64,000 bases of DNA from Sediminihabitans luteus (GCF_002797595.1 NZ_PGFE01000003.1:337925-401924), one strand, 5' to 3'. Counted from the first letter of the stretch, positions 17,930 through 26,857 are shown. Notes: generated from the sequence alone by a model not told the origin. Program-made: numbers and translations.

Positions 17930-18805
17930 ATGACCAGCACGACCACCAACCGGTCGTTCGCGACCCGCGCCCGCACTGCGGCGATCGCGCTCGCGCTCGC
18001 CGTCGGCGGCGCCATCGTGGCCCCCGTCGCGCTCGCGCCGTCCGCCGACGCGCACGGGTGGATCACGTCGCCCCCGAGCCGCCAGGACAACTGCGCGCAG
18101 AGCCGCACCTCGTTCGACTGCGGCGAGATCAAGTACGAGCCGCAGAGCGTCGAGGCCCCCAAGGGCTCGATGCAGTGCTCGGGCGGCAGCGCCTACGCGA
18201 TCCTCGACGACAACAGCAAGCCGTGGCCCCGCACGCCCACGGGCCGCGACGTCACCTTCCAGTGGAAGCTCACCGCGAACCACGCGACGAGCGTCTGGGA
18301 GTACTTCGTCGACGGTCAGCTGTTCGCGACCTACGACCAGAAGGGCCAGCAGCCGCCCAAGGACATCAGCCACACCGTCAAGGGCCTGCCGACCGGCAAC
18401 CACACGATCCTTGCGCGCTGGAGCGTCGCGGACACGCCCATGGCGTTCTACAACTGCGTCGACATCACCGTGACCGCGGGCGGCACCGACCCGGGCACGC
18501 CGACCCCGACCCCGACGGCGACCGCCACCGCGACGGCCACGCCGACCGCCACCGCGACGGCCACGCCGACCGCCACGGCGACGGCCACGCCGAAGCCGAC
18601 CGCGACCGCGACGGCCACGCCGACCGCGACCGCGACGTCCAACCCCGGCACCTGCACCGCCCCGGCCTGGGCCGCGAGCGGCGTGTACGTCGGTGGCGAC
18701 AAGGTGAGCCACGCCGGCCACCAGTGGCAGGCCAAGTGGTGGAACACCAACGACGCCCCGGCCGCGAGCCAGTGGGGCGTGTGGACGGACCTCGGCGCCT
18801 GCTGA
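17930..18805 (+). CDS. AA10 lytic polysaccharide monooxygenase with long linker and CBM5/12
   Basis: The 291-residue precursor has a Sec signal peptide ending SADA (residue 41), so the mature protein starts with His, the first residue of the copper histidine brace. The second brace His is mature His77 (LTANHATSVW) and the axial Phe lies in MAFYNCVDI. After about 142 residues follows a Thr/Ala/Pro repeat linker of about 48 residues and a C-terminal CBM5/12 (VYVGGDKVSHAGHQWQAKWW). Such enzymes cut crystalline chitin or cellulose oxidatively outside the cell; HGW plus CBM5/12 favours chitin. The 287-nt gap in front holds no gene and includes a GGAATTCC palindrome near 17788. Confidence 0.92.
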   Translation: MTSTTTNRSFATRARTAAIALALAVGGAIVAPVALAPSADAHGWITSPPSRQDNCAQSRTSFDCGEIKYEPQSVEAPKGSMQCSGGSAYAILDDNSKPWPRTPTGRDVTFQWKLTANHATSVWEYFVDGQLFATYDQKGQQPPKDISHTVKGLPTGNHTILARWSVADTPMAFYNCVDITVTAGGTDPGTPTPTPTATATATATPTATATATPTATATATPKPTATATATPTATATSNPGTCTAPAWAASGVYVGGDKVSHAGHQWQAKWWNTNDAPAASQWGVWTDLGAC

Positions 18806-18820
18806 GTCCCCCCACCCCGA

Positions 18821-18856
18821 ACGTCGGCCCCGTCGCACCAGCGGCGGGGCCGTCGT
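18821..18856 (+). terminator. Terminator hairpin after the first LPMO gene
   Basis: ACGNCGGCCCCGNCGC (18821-18836) pairs with its complement at 18843-18858 across a short loop with two mismatches, starting 16 nt after the stop. No T-run follows. Confidence 0.55.
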
Positions 18857-19092
18857 CGTCCCCGGGCGGCGGGGAGACCCGCAAGGGCGGACGACGCGGG
18901 GCGGGATCCGTACGGGATTCCCGCAGTTCTTCACCCGCTCCCCCGACGCCCCGCGACCCCCGGACCGGCCCGTCGTGCGGAGCGGCGCGCGCTGACCTGC
19001 GACGACGCCGGTCACGCACGCGACGTCCGACCGCGTAGGAGGTCTCCCGTACGCGAACCGCACGATGGTGACAACTCGGGCACCGCCGTAGG

Positions 19093-19113
19093 TTCGAGAA
19101 CGTTCCTCTCGAA
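19093..19113. promoter_or_regulatory. Operator-like inverted repeat upstream of the second LPMO gene
   Basis: TTCGAGA and TCTCGAA flank a 7-nt centre, and the palindrome GAACGTTC is nested within. It lies upstream of the gene where a sugar-responsive repressor would bind. No equivalent copy was found before the first LPMO gene, so the pair may be controlled differently. Confidence 0.4.
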
Positions 19114-19201
19114 GTACGTCGCCGGGCGCACCGCCCGCTGACGCACCGGCCGTGGCCCGGCCGCACGACGCCAGGCCACCCGACACAAGGATGTGTGACA
19201 G

Positions 19202-19981
19202 ATGACGAGCACCATCGCCGCGCGAACGCGCGGGTCTCGGGCGAGAGCAGGTCTCCTCGCCCTCGTCCTGGGTCTCGGGGCGGCGCTCGCCGCTCCCGTG
19301 GCCCTCGCCCCGAGCGCCGACGCGCACGGGTGGATCACCTCGCCCCCCAGCCGGCAGGACAACTGCGCCACCGGGCGCACGTCGTTCGACTGCGGGGGCA
19401 TCAAGTACGAGCCGCAGAGCGTCGAGGCCCCCAAGGGCTCGATGAAGTGTTCCGGCGGCAGCGGGTTCGACATCCTCGACGACAACAGCAAGCCGTGGCC
19501 CCGGACCAAGACGGGGTCGACCGTGACGTTCCAGTGGAAGCTCACCGCGGCGCACAACACGAGCACGTGGGAGTACTTCGTCGACGGCCAGCCGTTCAAG
19601 ACGTTCAGCCAGGGCGGGGCCCAGCCGCCGTCGAACATCTCGCACACCCTCACGGGCCTGCCCCAGGGCAACCACACCATCCTGGCCCGGTGGAACGTGT
19701 CGAACACCGTGAACGCGTTCTACAACTGCGTCGACATCACCGTCGGCTCGGGCGGGACCGACCCGGGCAACCCGGACCCGACCGCCACCGTGACCGCGAC
19801 GCCGACCGCGACGTCCAACCCGGGTGCGTGCACCTCGGCCGCGTGGTCCTCGACCGGCGTCTACACCGGCGGGGCCAAGGTCTCGCACGCCGGCCACGAG
19901 TGGCAGGCCAAGTGGTGGACGCAGGGCGACACCCCGACGGCGAGCGCCTGGGGCGTGTGGAAGGACCTCGGCGCCTGCTGA
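19202..19981 (+). CDS. AA10 lytic polysaccharide monooxygenase with short linker and CBM5/12
   Basis: The 259-residue precursor is a close paralogue of the preceding gene: same signal-peptide length (mature His at residue 42), same His77 (LTAAHNTSTW), same NAFYNCVDITV end of the catalytic domain, and about three quarters of residues identical, including identical DNA runs. The main difference is the linker, cut to about 20 residues, before the CBM5/12 (VYTGGAKVSHAGHEWQAKWW). Differences at the surface (TFSQGGAQ versus TYDQKGQQ) suggest a shifted substrate. ATG 19202 follows AAGGA. Its own upstream region with a palindrome argues for separate transcription. Confidence 0.92.
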   Translation: MTSTIAARTRGSRARAGLLALVLGLGAALAAPVALAPSADAHGWITSPPSRQDNCATGRTSFDCGGIKYEPQSVEAPKGSMKCSGGSGFDILDDNSKPWPRTKTGSTVTFQWKLTAAHNTSTWEYFVDGQPFKTFSQGGAQPPSNISHTLTGLPQGNHTILARWNVSNTVNAFYNCVDITVGSGGTDPGNPDPTATVTATPTATSNPGACTSAAWSSTGVYTGGAKVSHAGHEWQAKWWTQGDTPTASAWGVWKDLGAC

Positions 19982-20005
19982 CCAGGTGAGCCGAGCACGA
20001 CCGGC

Positions 20006-20059
20006 ACGGGCCGGAGAACGGTGCGCACGGGAGACCCCCGGCGTCGGCCTCCGGCCCGT
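20006..20059. terminator. Bidirectional terminator-like inverted repeat between LPMO and phosphatase genes
   Basis: An 11-bp perfect inverted repeat (20006-20016 with 20049-20059) flanks a 32-nt loop between two convergent genes. It could serve both strands. Confidence 0.45.
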
Positions 20060-20065
20060 TCCGCG

Positions 20066-20725
20066 TCAGGACTCGTGGATGTTCCACCCGGCGAGCACGT
20101 GCCGGTCGCGCTCGTACGACAGCGTGCTCACGGCCGCGGTCGCGAGCGCGAACCGCGACCCGTCGATGGGCGCCTGCTCGAGCCACACGGCGGTGAGCAC
20201 ACGCAGCAGGTGCCCGTGCGCGACGAGCAGCACGTCGCCGCCGTCACGCAGCACCGGCTCGATCCGTGACACGACCGCGCGGGCGCGGCGTCCGACGTCC
20301 TCGACCGTCTCCCCCTGCGGGACGCCGGGGGCGGGGCCGGGCCCGGCGTCCGCGGCCCGGGACGCGGCACGCCCCGGCGCGACGGGCACGTCGACGCCGT
20401 GCGCCCAGATGTCCCAGTCGTACCCGAGCTCGTCGCGCACCTCCGCGGTCGAGAGCCCCTCGACGGGGCCGTAGTCCCACTCCGCGAGGTCCGGGTCGAC
20501 GTCGTACCCGGTCAGGCCCGCGAGGTCGGCCGTGCTGCGCGCCCGCGCGAACGGGCTCACGACGCAGCGCGCGAACTCCCGCCCCGCGAGCACCCGGCCC
20601 GCGGCCCGCGCCTGCTCCTCGCCCTCGGGCGTGAGCGGGAGGTCCGTGCGGCCCGTGTGGCGGCCGTCGCGGCTCCACGCCGTCTGGCCGTGACGAAGCA
20701 GCAGGGCACGTCCGAAGTCGGTCAT
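20066..20725 (-). CDS. Histidine phosphatase (phosphoglycerate mutase-like)
   Basis: The 219-residue protein has the phosphohistidine motif LLRHGQTAWS (His12), Arg in SPFARARSTAD, the acid residue in LAEWDYGPVEG and the second catalytic His in LLVAHGHLLR. The order and spacing match branch 1 of the histidine phosphatases, in the group with broad sugar-phosphate or acid phosphatase activity rather than the glycolytic mutase, which is longer and more conserved around the active site. An insertion rich in Ala/Gly/Pro (about residues 118-135) is probably a loop. The gene looks leaderless: CACAGT ends 6 nt before ATG 20725. Confidence 0.85.
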   Translation of the reverse strand: MTDFGRALLLRHGQTAWSRDGRHTGRTDLPLTPEGEEQARAAGRVLAGREFARCVVSPFARARSTADLAGLTGYDVDPDLAEWDYGPVEGLSTAEVRDELGYDWDIWAHGVDVPVAPGRAASRAADAGPGPAPGVPQGETVEDVGRRARAVVSRIEPVLRDGGDVLLVAHGHLLRVLTAVWLEQAPIDGSRFALATAAVSTLSYERDRHVLAGWNIHES

Positions 20726-20804
20726 GCGACCACTGTGCCCCGGTGAGCAAGCCCCCGCGAGCGAGCCCCCGTGTTCGAGCCCGCGCGAACCGCAGGGCGA
20801 CCGG

Positions 20805-21161
20805 TCAGTCGCGCCCGCGCAGCCGGTCGATCTCGCGGCGCTCGCGCTTGGTCGGCCGGCCCGCCCCGCGGTCGCGCATGCCGACCGCGGCCCGCTCGAC
20901 CCGGGTGGGCGGCGGCGGGCTGTGGTCGAGGTAGCACCGCACCGCCTCGGGCGCGCCGACGCGCTTGGCGACGAGCCCGACGACCTCGATCACGCGCTCG
21001 CGGTCCGGGTCGCGGTACGTGACCGTGTCGCCGGGCTTGACCTGCGTGGCCGGCTTGGCCCGCGTGCCGTTGACCTTGACGTGGCCAGCACGGCACTCGG
21101 CCGTCGAGATCGAACGGCTCTTGCGGAGCCGTACCGCCCACAGCCAGGTGTCCACGCGCAT
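20805..21161 (-). CDS. S4-domain RNA-binding protein (Hsp15/HslR-like)
   Basis: The 118-residue protein starts with a full S4 domain: MRVDTWLWAVRLRKSRS, AGHVKVNGTRAKPATQVKPGD (residues 1-46). The C-terminus is Arg/Lys-rich (RPTKRERREIDRLRGRD). This is the layout of Hsp15/HslR, which recognises 50S subunits carrying peptidyl-tRNA after stalling. CACAGT ends 6 nt before ATG 21161, so the mRNA is probably leaderless. It is the next gene upstream of the histidine phosphatase on the same strand but with its own promoter. Confidence 0.85.
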   Translation of the reverse strand: MRVDTWLWAVRLRKSRSISTAECRAGHVKVNGTRAKPATQVKPGDTVTYRDPDRERVIEVVGLVAKRVGAPEAVRCYLDHSPPPPTRVERAAVGMRDRGAGRPTKRERREIDRLRGRD

Positions 21162-21165
21162 CGCC

Positions 21166-23502
21166 CTACTGTGCCACGGCCCGTGCCTCGACCGGGCGGA
21201 CGGTGACGTCGCACCGCCGGGCGTCCGCGGGCGTGACCTCGTAGGTCTCGCCGACGACGACGGTCGCGGCCTCGGTCTCGCGCGTGGCGCAGTCCGGGCC
21301 GACCCAGAGCTCGACGTCGCCGGGCTCGACCACGCGCACCATGCGCGCGTCCGAGAACGCGAGGCGCGTCGTGGGCACCGCGAGGTCGACGACCGCCGAC
21401 TCCCCCGGGCCGAGCGCCACGCGCGCGTAGCCGAGCAGCTGCGCGACCGGCCGCACGACCGACCCGACGACGTCGCGCGCGTAGAGCTGCACCACGTCGG
21501 TGCCCTCGCGGTCGCCCGTGTTGGTCACGCGCACGCTCGCGTGCAGCGTGCCGCCCGCCTCGACGGTCGCGTCGACCTCGAGCGCGTCGCGCACGAACGT
21601 CGTGTACCCGAGCCCGTGCCCGAACGGCAGCGCGGGGGTCGAGTCGGTGCTCGTGACCTCGCTCGGGCCGCCGAGCCGCGGGTGCAGGTACGAGTAGGGC
21701 TGCGCCCCCGCCGAGCGCGGCAGCGAGACCGGCAGCCGACCCGAGGGGTTGACGGCGCCCGAGAGCACGCGTGCGATCGCGGTGCCGCCCTCCTCGCCGG
21801 GGAAGAACGCCTGCAGCACCGCGCCCTGCCCGAGCAGCGGACCGACGGCGTAGGGGCGGCCCGTGAGCAGCACGACCACGGTCGGCGTGCCCGTCGCGCG
21901 CACGGCCTCGACGAGCTCGGCCTGCACGCCGGGCAGCTCGAGGCTCTCGGAGTCGTTGCCCTCGCCGACGGTGCCGCGGCCGAACAGCCCGGCCTGGTCG
22001 CCCAGCACGAGCACCGCGACGTCCGCGGCGCGCGCGTCGGCGACCGCCGCGGCGAACCCGGAACGGTCGTCGCCCTCGACCTCGCAGCCGGCGGCGAGCG
22101 TGAGCTCGGCGTCCGGGAGCTCGCGCCGCAGCGCCTCGAGCACCGTGGGCATCTCGACGCCCAGCGGCGTGCCGGGGTGGTGCGCGAGCACGTGGTTCGC
22201 GAACGAGTAGCAGCCGAGCAGCGCCTCGGCGCGGTCCGCGTTCGGGCCGATCACCGCGACCCGGGCGGGCGTCGGGCGGCCCGGACCGGCGAGCGGGAGC
22301 ACGCCGTCGTTCGCGAGCAGCACGAGCGACTCCTCGGCCAGCCGACGCGCGACGTCACGGTGCCCGGCGGGGTCGAGGTCGACGTCGTGCGGGGGCTCGC
22401 CCTCGAACGTCTCGTCGAGCAGACCGAGCTCCTCCTTCTGGGCGAGCGCGCGCAGCACCGCCCGGTCGACGAGCGACTCGTCGACGAGGCCCGCGCGCAC
22501 GCGCTCGGCGAGCGGCGCGAGGTACGCGTCGCCCGTGGGCAGCTCGACGTCGACCCCCGCGGCGAGCGCGAGCGCCGCGGCCTCGCCGAGGTCGGCCGCG
22601 ACGCCGTGCATGACGTGCAGGAACGCGACCCCGAAGTAGTCGGCCACGACCGTGCCCTCGAAGCCCCAGCGCCCGCGCAGCAGGTCGGTGAGGTAGTCCG
22701 CGTTCGCGGCCATGGGCACGCCGTCGACGTCCGCGTACGAGTGCATGACCGAGCGCGCGCCGCCGTCGAGCAGCGCCATCTCGAACGGCGGCAGCAGCAC
22801 GTCCGCGAGCTCGCGGGGCCCCGCCGAGACGGGCGCGTGGTTGCGGCCCGCGCGCGAGGCCGAGTAGCCGACGAAGTGCTTGAGCGTCGCGTGCACGCCC
22901 GCGCCCTGGAGGCCCTCGACGTACGCCGTACCGATCGTGCCGACCACGTACGGGTCCTCCGCGATGCACTCGTCGACGCGCCCCCAGCGGGGGTCGCGCA
23001 CCACGTCGAGCACGGGCGCGAGCCCCTGGTGCACGCCGAGCCGCCGCATCGAGTCGCCGATCAGTGCGCCGGTCTCGCGCACGAGCGCGGGGTCGAACGA
23101 CGCGCCCCAGGCGAGCGGCGTCGGGAACGCCGCGGCCTTCCACGCCGCGAGCCCCGTGAGGCACTCCTCGTGCACGAGCGCGGGGATGCCCGCCCGCGTG
23201 CCGGTCACGAGCCGACGCTGCTCGGCCCACAGCCAGGCCGCGCGCTCGATGGGCTCGACCGGTCGCGTCCCGTAGACCCGGGTGAAGTGGCCGATGCCGT
23301 GCTCGGTGACCTCCTCGAGCCTGCCCGAGGTCGCGGTCATCTCGCCCTGCATCGGGGCGACGACCTCGCCGCCCTGGTCGATCCAGTAGCCCACGAGCTG
23401 CGCGAGCTTCTCCTCGAGGGTCAGGGACGCGGCGAGCTCGCGCACGCGCGCCGAGGCCCAGGGCACGAGGTCTGTCGGCAGGGCGTTGATCAGATCCGTC
23501 AC
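21166..23502 (-). CDS. Glycoside hydrolase family 3 beta-glycosidase
   Basis: The 778-residue protein has the GH3 layout: N-terminal barrel with DPRWGRVDECIAEDPYV, KHFVGYSASRAGRN and nucleophile Asp288 in GTVVADYFGV, then the alpha/beta sandwich (LVLLANDGVLPLAGPG) and a C-terminal fibronectin-like domain (VRVTNTGDREGTDVVQLYARD). No signal peptide is visible, so it acts in the cytoplasm on imported oligosaccharides. VADYF at the nucleophile is often seen in beta-xylosidase/beta-glucosidase types; the exact sugar is open. GTG 23502 has AAGGAGGG upstream. Last gene of an operon with a binding protein and two permeases. Confidence 0.9.
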   Translation of the reverse strand: MTDLINALPTDLVPWASARVRELAASLTLEEKLAQLVGYWIDQGGEVVAPMQGEMTATSGRLEEVTEHGIGHFTRVYGTRPVEPIERAAWLWAEQRRLVTGTRAGIPALVHEECLTGLAAWKAAAFPTPLAWGASFDPALVRETGALIGDSMRRLGVHQGLAPVLDVVRDPRWGRVDECIAEDPYVVGTIGTAYVEGLQGAGVHATLKHFVGYSASRAGRNHAPVSAGPRELADVLLPPFEMALLDGGARSVMHSYADVDGVPMAANADYLTDLLRGRWGFEGTVVADYFGVAFLHVMHGVAADLGEAAALALAAGVDVELPTGDAYLAPLAERVRAGLVDESLVDRAVLRALAQKEELGLLDETFEGEPPHDVDLDPAGHRDVARRLAEESLVLLANDGVLPLAGPGRPTPARVAVIGPNADRAEALLGCYSFANHVLAHHPGTPLGVEMPTVLEALRRELPDAELTLAAGCEVEGDDRSGFAAAVADARAADVAVLVLGDQAGLFGRGTVGEGNDSESLELPGVQAELVEAVRATGTPTVVVLLTGRPYAVGPLLGQGAVLQAFFPGEEGGTAIARVLSGAVNPSGRLPVSLPRSAGAQPYSYLHPRLGGPSEVTSTDSTPALPFGHGLGYTTFVRDALEVDATVEAGGTLHASVRVTNTGDREGTDVVQLYARDVVGSVVRPVAQLLGYARVALGPGESAVVDLAVPTTRLAFSDARMVRVVEPGDVELWVGPDCATRETEAATVVVGETYEVTPADARRCDVTVRPVEARAVAQ

Positions 23503-23531
23503 GGGATCCCTCCTTCGTGGTGCACGGTGGG

Positions 23532-24428
23532 TCATCCCTTCACGGCTCCCTGGAGGCCGTTGACGATGCGCTTCTGCATCGCCAGGAAGAAGACGAGGGC
23601 GGGGATCATCGCGAGCGTCGTGAACGCGAAGACCCCGGCGGTGTCGGCGGAGTGCTCGGACGAGAAGTCGGCGACTCCCAGCGGGAGCGTCTTCATGTCG
23701 CCCTGGAGCAGCAGCAGGGGCAGCAGGTACGCGTTCCACGAGCCGACGAACGCGAGCACGCCGACGGTGACCATCCCGGGGCCGGACAACGGCACGAGGA
23801 TGCGCCAGAAGAACCCGATGCGGGTCGCGCCGTCGAGCAGCGCGGCCTCCTCGATCTCCGTCGGCAGCGCCATGAGGAACGGCCGCAGGATCACCACGGT
23901 CATGGGCAGCGCGAACGCGGCCTGCGGGAGCGCGACGCCCCACCAGGTGTTGCCCAGGTCGAGGTCCTGCGAGACGAGGATGAACAGCGGGATGATCGCG
24001 ACCGTCGCGGGGAACAGCAGCCCCATGACGAACACGAGGAACAGCTGCTCGCGCCCGCGGAACCGGTACCGCGCGAGCGGGTAGGCGGCCATCATGCCGA
24101 ACACGACGACGACGGTCGTGGTGATCAGCGCGATCACGGTCGAGTTGAGCGTGTACTGCCAGAAGCTCGGGTTGCTCAGCACGCCCGTGTAGTTGGTCAG
24201 CACCCACGGGTCGGGCAGGCCGGCCGGGTCGTCGGCGAGCTGGGCGTTGGTGCGGAACCCGCCGAGCACGCCGTAGAGCACGGGCCCGAGGGTCAGCGCG
24301 ACGACGACGAGCGCGATCGCGTACACGAGGGGCGACCCGCCCGGGTACCGCCGGGTGCGGCGGGTCGGGGGCGTCGTCCGCTCCTCGTGGCCCGCGACCG
24401 GGGCGGGGCTGTGCGTCATGGTGCTCAT
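23532..24428 (-). CDS. Sugar ABC transporter permease (MalG type)
   Basis: The 298-residue protein has six hydrophobic segments and the EAA motif EEAALLDGATRIGFFWRILVPL (given in part), which docks to the ATPase. It is the second permease of a CUT1 carbohydrate importer. Its ATG 24428 overlaps the stop of the first permease by 4 nt (ATGA). No ATPase gene is in the operon, so a shared MsiK-type ATPase encoded elsewhere would be needed. Confidence 0.92.
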   Translation of the reverse strand: MSTMTHSPAPVAGHEERTTPPTRRTRRYPGGSPLVYAIALVVVALTLGPVLYGVLGGFRTNAQLADDPAGLPDPWVLTNYTGVLSNPSFWQYTLNSTVIALITTTVVVVFGMMAAYPLARYRFRGREQLFLVFVMGLLFPATVAIIPLFILVSQDLDLGNTWWGVALPQAAFALPMTVVILRPFLMALPTEIEEAALLDGATRIGFFWRILVPLSGPGMVTVGVLAFVGSWNAYLLPLLLLQGDMKTLPLGVADFSSEHSADTAGVFAFTTLAMIPALVFFLAMQKRIVNGLQGAVKG

Positions 24429-25417
24429 CGCGTGGCCTTCTTCCGTGCGGTCGGTTCGGCGACGTCACGACGCAGCACGAACCGCTGGTACGTCAGCGCG
24501 AGCACGAGGGCGATGACGAACAGGATCACGGACGCCGCGGCCGCGGTCCCGTAGTTGTGGCGCTTGGTGCCCTCGGTGATGAGGAACGTCGCCATGGTCG
24601 TGGTCGCGTTGGCCGGACCGCCCTTGGTGAGGATCCAGACCATGTCGAAGAGCTGGAGCGAGCCGATCATCGACAGGAACATCCAGGTGCGGATCGTCGG
24701 CCCGAGCAGCGGGATCGTGATGCGGCGCTGGACCTGCCACCACGAGGCGCCGTCGATCTGCGCGGCCTCGTGGAGCTCGTCGGGCACGCCCTGGAGGCCG
24801 GCGAGGAAGAGGATCACCGCGAGCCCGAGGTACTTCCAGGTCAGGACGACGATCACGGTGCCGAGCGCGTACTCGGGGGTGCCGAGCCAGCCCTGCGCGG
24901 GCCCCTCGAGGCCGATCGACGCGAGCATCGTGTCGACCACGCCGTACTGCGGCTGGAGCAGCTGGAACCACACGACGCCCGCGATGACCTCGGCGAGCAC
25001 GTACGGCACGAAGATGATGGTCCGCAGGAGGCCCTGGCCCCACATCTTGCGGTTGAGCAGCAGCGCGATCGCGAGGCCGAGCGGGAGCTGGAGCACGATC
25101 GACATCACGACGATCACGAGGTTGTGCACGACCGCGTCGGTGAAGACCTCGTTCTGCAGCACGAGCGCGTAGTTCTTGAGCCCGACGAAGTCGACGAGCG
25201 GGCCGAAGCCCTTCCAGCGGTAGAACGAGAACTGCACGGCCTTGACGATCGGCCAGACCACGAAGAACAGGAACAGCAGGAGCGCGGGCCCCACGAAGAA
25301 CAGGATCTCGAGGCGCATGCGCACGCTCGCGCTGCGTCCCCGCCGGGCGGGCCCGGAGGCCGCCGGGCGCGCGGTCGCGCGCTCGACGGCCTCCGGGGAC
25401 CGGACGTCGTGGGTCAC
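24425..25417 (-). CDS. Sugar ABC transporter permease (MalF type)
   Basis: The 330-residue protein has an Arg/Ala-rich cytoplasmic start, six membrane segments and an EAA-like loop (ELHEAAQIDGASWWQVQRR) before the last two helices. It pairs with the MalG-type permease encoded immediately downstream to form the membrane channel of the importer. The start follows the binding-protein stop by one nucleotide, so expression is tightly coupled. Confidence 0.92.
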   Translation of the reverse strand: MTHDVRSPEAVERATARPAASGPARRGRSASVRMRLEILFFVGPALLLFLFFVVWPIVKAVQFSFYRWKGFGPLVDFVGLKNYALVLQNEVFTDAVVHNLVIVVMSIVLQLPLGLAIALLLNRKMWGQGLLRTIIFVPYVLAEVIAGVVWFQLLQPQYGVVDTMLASIGLEGPAQGWLGTPEYALGTVIVVLTWKYLGLAVILFLAGLQGVPDELHEAAQIDGASWWQVQRRITIPLLGPTIRTWMFLSMIGSLQLFDMVWILTKGGPANATTTMATFLITEGTKRHNYGTAAAASVILFVIALVLALTYQRFVLRRDVAEPTARKKATR

Positions 25418-25418
25418 G

Positions 25419-26705
25419 TCACATCTCCGCGTCGGCGGCCGCCTGGGTCGCGTCCACGACGTCCTGCGGCGTGGCCTGACCGGCGAACATGAGCGCGATC
25501 GCGTCGTTCATCGCGCCGCCCACGGACGGGCCGAACGCGGTGTCGAAGTAGAGCTGGACGTACGGCGCCGAGTCACGCACCTCGAGCAGCTGCGCGAGCG
25601 ACGGGTCCGAGACGTACTGCGACGCGGTCGCGTTGGTGGGCAGGCCCATGTCGAGCTCGGCGAAGCGCTTCTGCACGTCGTCCGAGAGGAGGTACTGGAC
25701 GAAGTCCACGGCCTCGTCGGGCGCGTCCTGCGACACGGCCCACGCGTCGCCGCCGCCCAGGGCGGCGTCCTGCGCGCCCTCGCCGCCGTCGATCTCCGGG
25801 AACGGGAACCAGCCGGTGTCGTCGCCGAGGCCCTGCTCGTCCTCGGTCAGGCCCTGCATGACGCCGGGCTCCCAGTGGCCGGCGAGCTCCATCGCGACCT
25901 TGCCGGTCGCGAGCAGGCCCGACGCGCTCGTGGGGCCGGACTGCGCGGGCGTCGAGAGGAACCCGGGGTTGAACGGCTCGGTCCCGACGAGCTCCTCGAG
26001 GTCCTCGCCCGCCCGCACGAAGCAGGGGTCCGAGAAGTCGAGCGTGCCGACCGCGTCCGAGAGCACGTCCTGCGAGCACTCCCGCATCGCGTAGTAGTAC
26101 CAGTAGTGCGCGGCGGGCCACTTGTCGCCCGCGCCGACCGAGATCGGGTCGATGCCCGCGGCCTTGAGCTTGGTCACCGCGTCGTCGAGCTCGGCCTGCG
26201 TCGTCGGCGGGGTGTCGATCCCGGCCTCGGCGAACAGCGACTTGTTGTACCAGAACCCGACGACGCCGAGCGAGAACGGCAGGCCGTAGGTGTGCCCGTC
26301 GACCTGCCAGCCGGCGACCGAGCCGCCGAGCTTGTCGATCGTGTCGCCCGCGACGTCGGTGAGGTCCTTGGTCAGGCCGGCCTCGACGTGGTCGGCGAGC
26401 TCGCCGCCGCCGCGCTCCATGTAGACCGAGGGCGCGTCGCCGCTCTGGAACGCGGCGTCGAGCTTGGTCAGCATGTCCTCGTGCTGCATGGCGCTGACCT
26501 CGACGGTCACGCCGGGGTGGTCGGCCTCGAACTCCGCGGCGACGTCGTCGTAGAAGTCCTTGCCCTCACCGGTGTTCGAGTTGTGCCACCAGGTGATGGT
26601 GACGTCGCCGTCCGCGGACGGGTCGTCGCCGCTGCTGCTGCAGCCGGCGAGCAGTGCGGCGCTGGCGGCGATCGCGACGGTCGTCGCGAGGCGGGTCGGC
26701 CTCAT
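25419..26705 (-). CDS. Carbohydrate ABC transporter substrate-binding lipoprotein
   Basis: The 428-residue protein has a lipoprotein signal peptide with lipobox LLAGC (Cys at about residue 22), a Ser/Asp linker and the type I extracellular solute-binding fold (TITWWHNSNTGEGKDFYDDV, later GKVAMELAGHWEP and WAVSQDAPDEAVDFVQYLLS). It captures an oligosaccharide outside the membrane for the two permeases. It is the first gene of the operon that ends in the GH3 enzyme, and its promoter region carries a LacI-type operator. Confidence 0.92.
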   Translation of the reverse strand: MRPTRLATTVAIAASAALLAGCSSSGDDPSADGDVTITWWHNSNTGEGKDFYDDVAAEFEADHPGVTVEVSAMQHEDMLTKLDAAFQSGDAPSVYMERGGGELADHVEAGLTKDLTDVAGDTIDKLGGSVAGWQVDGHTYGLPFSLGVVGFWYNKSLFAEAGIDTPPTTQAELDDAVTKLKAAGIDPISVGAGDKWPAAHYWYYYAMRECSQDVLSDAVGTLDFSDPCFVRAGEDLEELVGTEPFNPGFLSTPAQSGPTSASGLLATGKVAMELAGHWEPGVMQGLTEDEQGLGDDTGWFPFPEIDGGEGAQDAALGGGDAWAVSQDAPDEAVDFVQYLLSDDVQKRFAELDMGLPTNATASQYVSDPSLAQLLEVRDSAPYVQLYFDTAFGPSVGGAMNDAIALMFAGQATPQDVVDATQAAADAEM

Positions 26706-26765
26706 GGTCGGTCTCCTCGGTCGTCTTTGACTGGACGCCCGCAGTCTGTCCGGCGCGGAGAGTGC

Positions 26766-26797
26766 GTGTCAATCGATTTCGATAACGATTTCGACAC
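26766..26797. promoter_or_regulatory. LacI-type operator over the -35 region of the GH3/ABC operon
   Basis: Positions 26771-26790 form a palindrome symmetric at 16 of 20 positions (half-sites AATCG and CGATT around TTTCGATA), and outer arms GTGTC/GACAC extend it to 26766-26797. On the minus strand TTGACA at 26772-26767 overlaps it and is followed after 18 nt by CAGACT, giving a promoter that bound repressor would occlude. The partner is most likely the divergent LacI protein. Confidence 0.65.
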
Positions 26798-26857
26798 CTG
26801 CGCCGAACCCGTTGCCCGAGGCGGCGGACGACGCACGACGCGGCCTCGTCGCGCCGG

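Larger units (their letters stand above)
18806..19201. other. 396-nt intergenic region between the two LPMO genes
   Basis: No gene is supported here. It holds the terminator of the first LPMO gene at its left end and a 21-nt symmetric element with arms TTCGAGA/TCTCGAA about 90 nt before the second LPMO start. The rest is GC-rich sequence in which no RNA or protein feature was recognised. Confidence 0.6.

Noticed and set aside
15545..19897. Minus-strand open frame of about 1450 codons running from the SulP gene across the LPMO genes
   Set aside because: Only the part up to 17068 has SulP features; the rest is antisense to two clear LPMO genes and is Arg/Gly-rich, as expected for a GC-driven shadow frame.
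20965..24084. Plus-strand open frame of about 1040 codons antisense to the GH3 gene
   Set aside because: Composition is Arg/Glu/His-rich without any domain, while the minus strand encodes a complete GH3 enzyme with its nucleophile motif.
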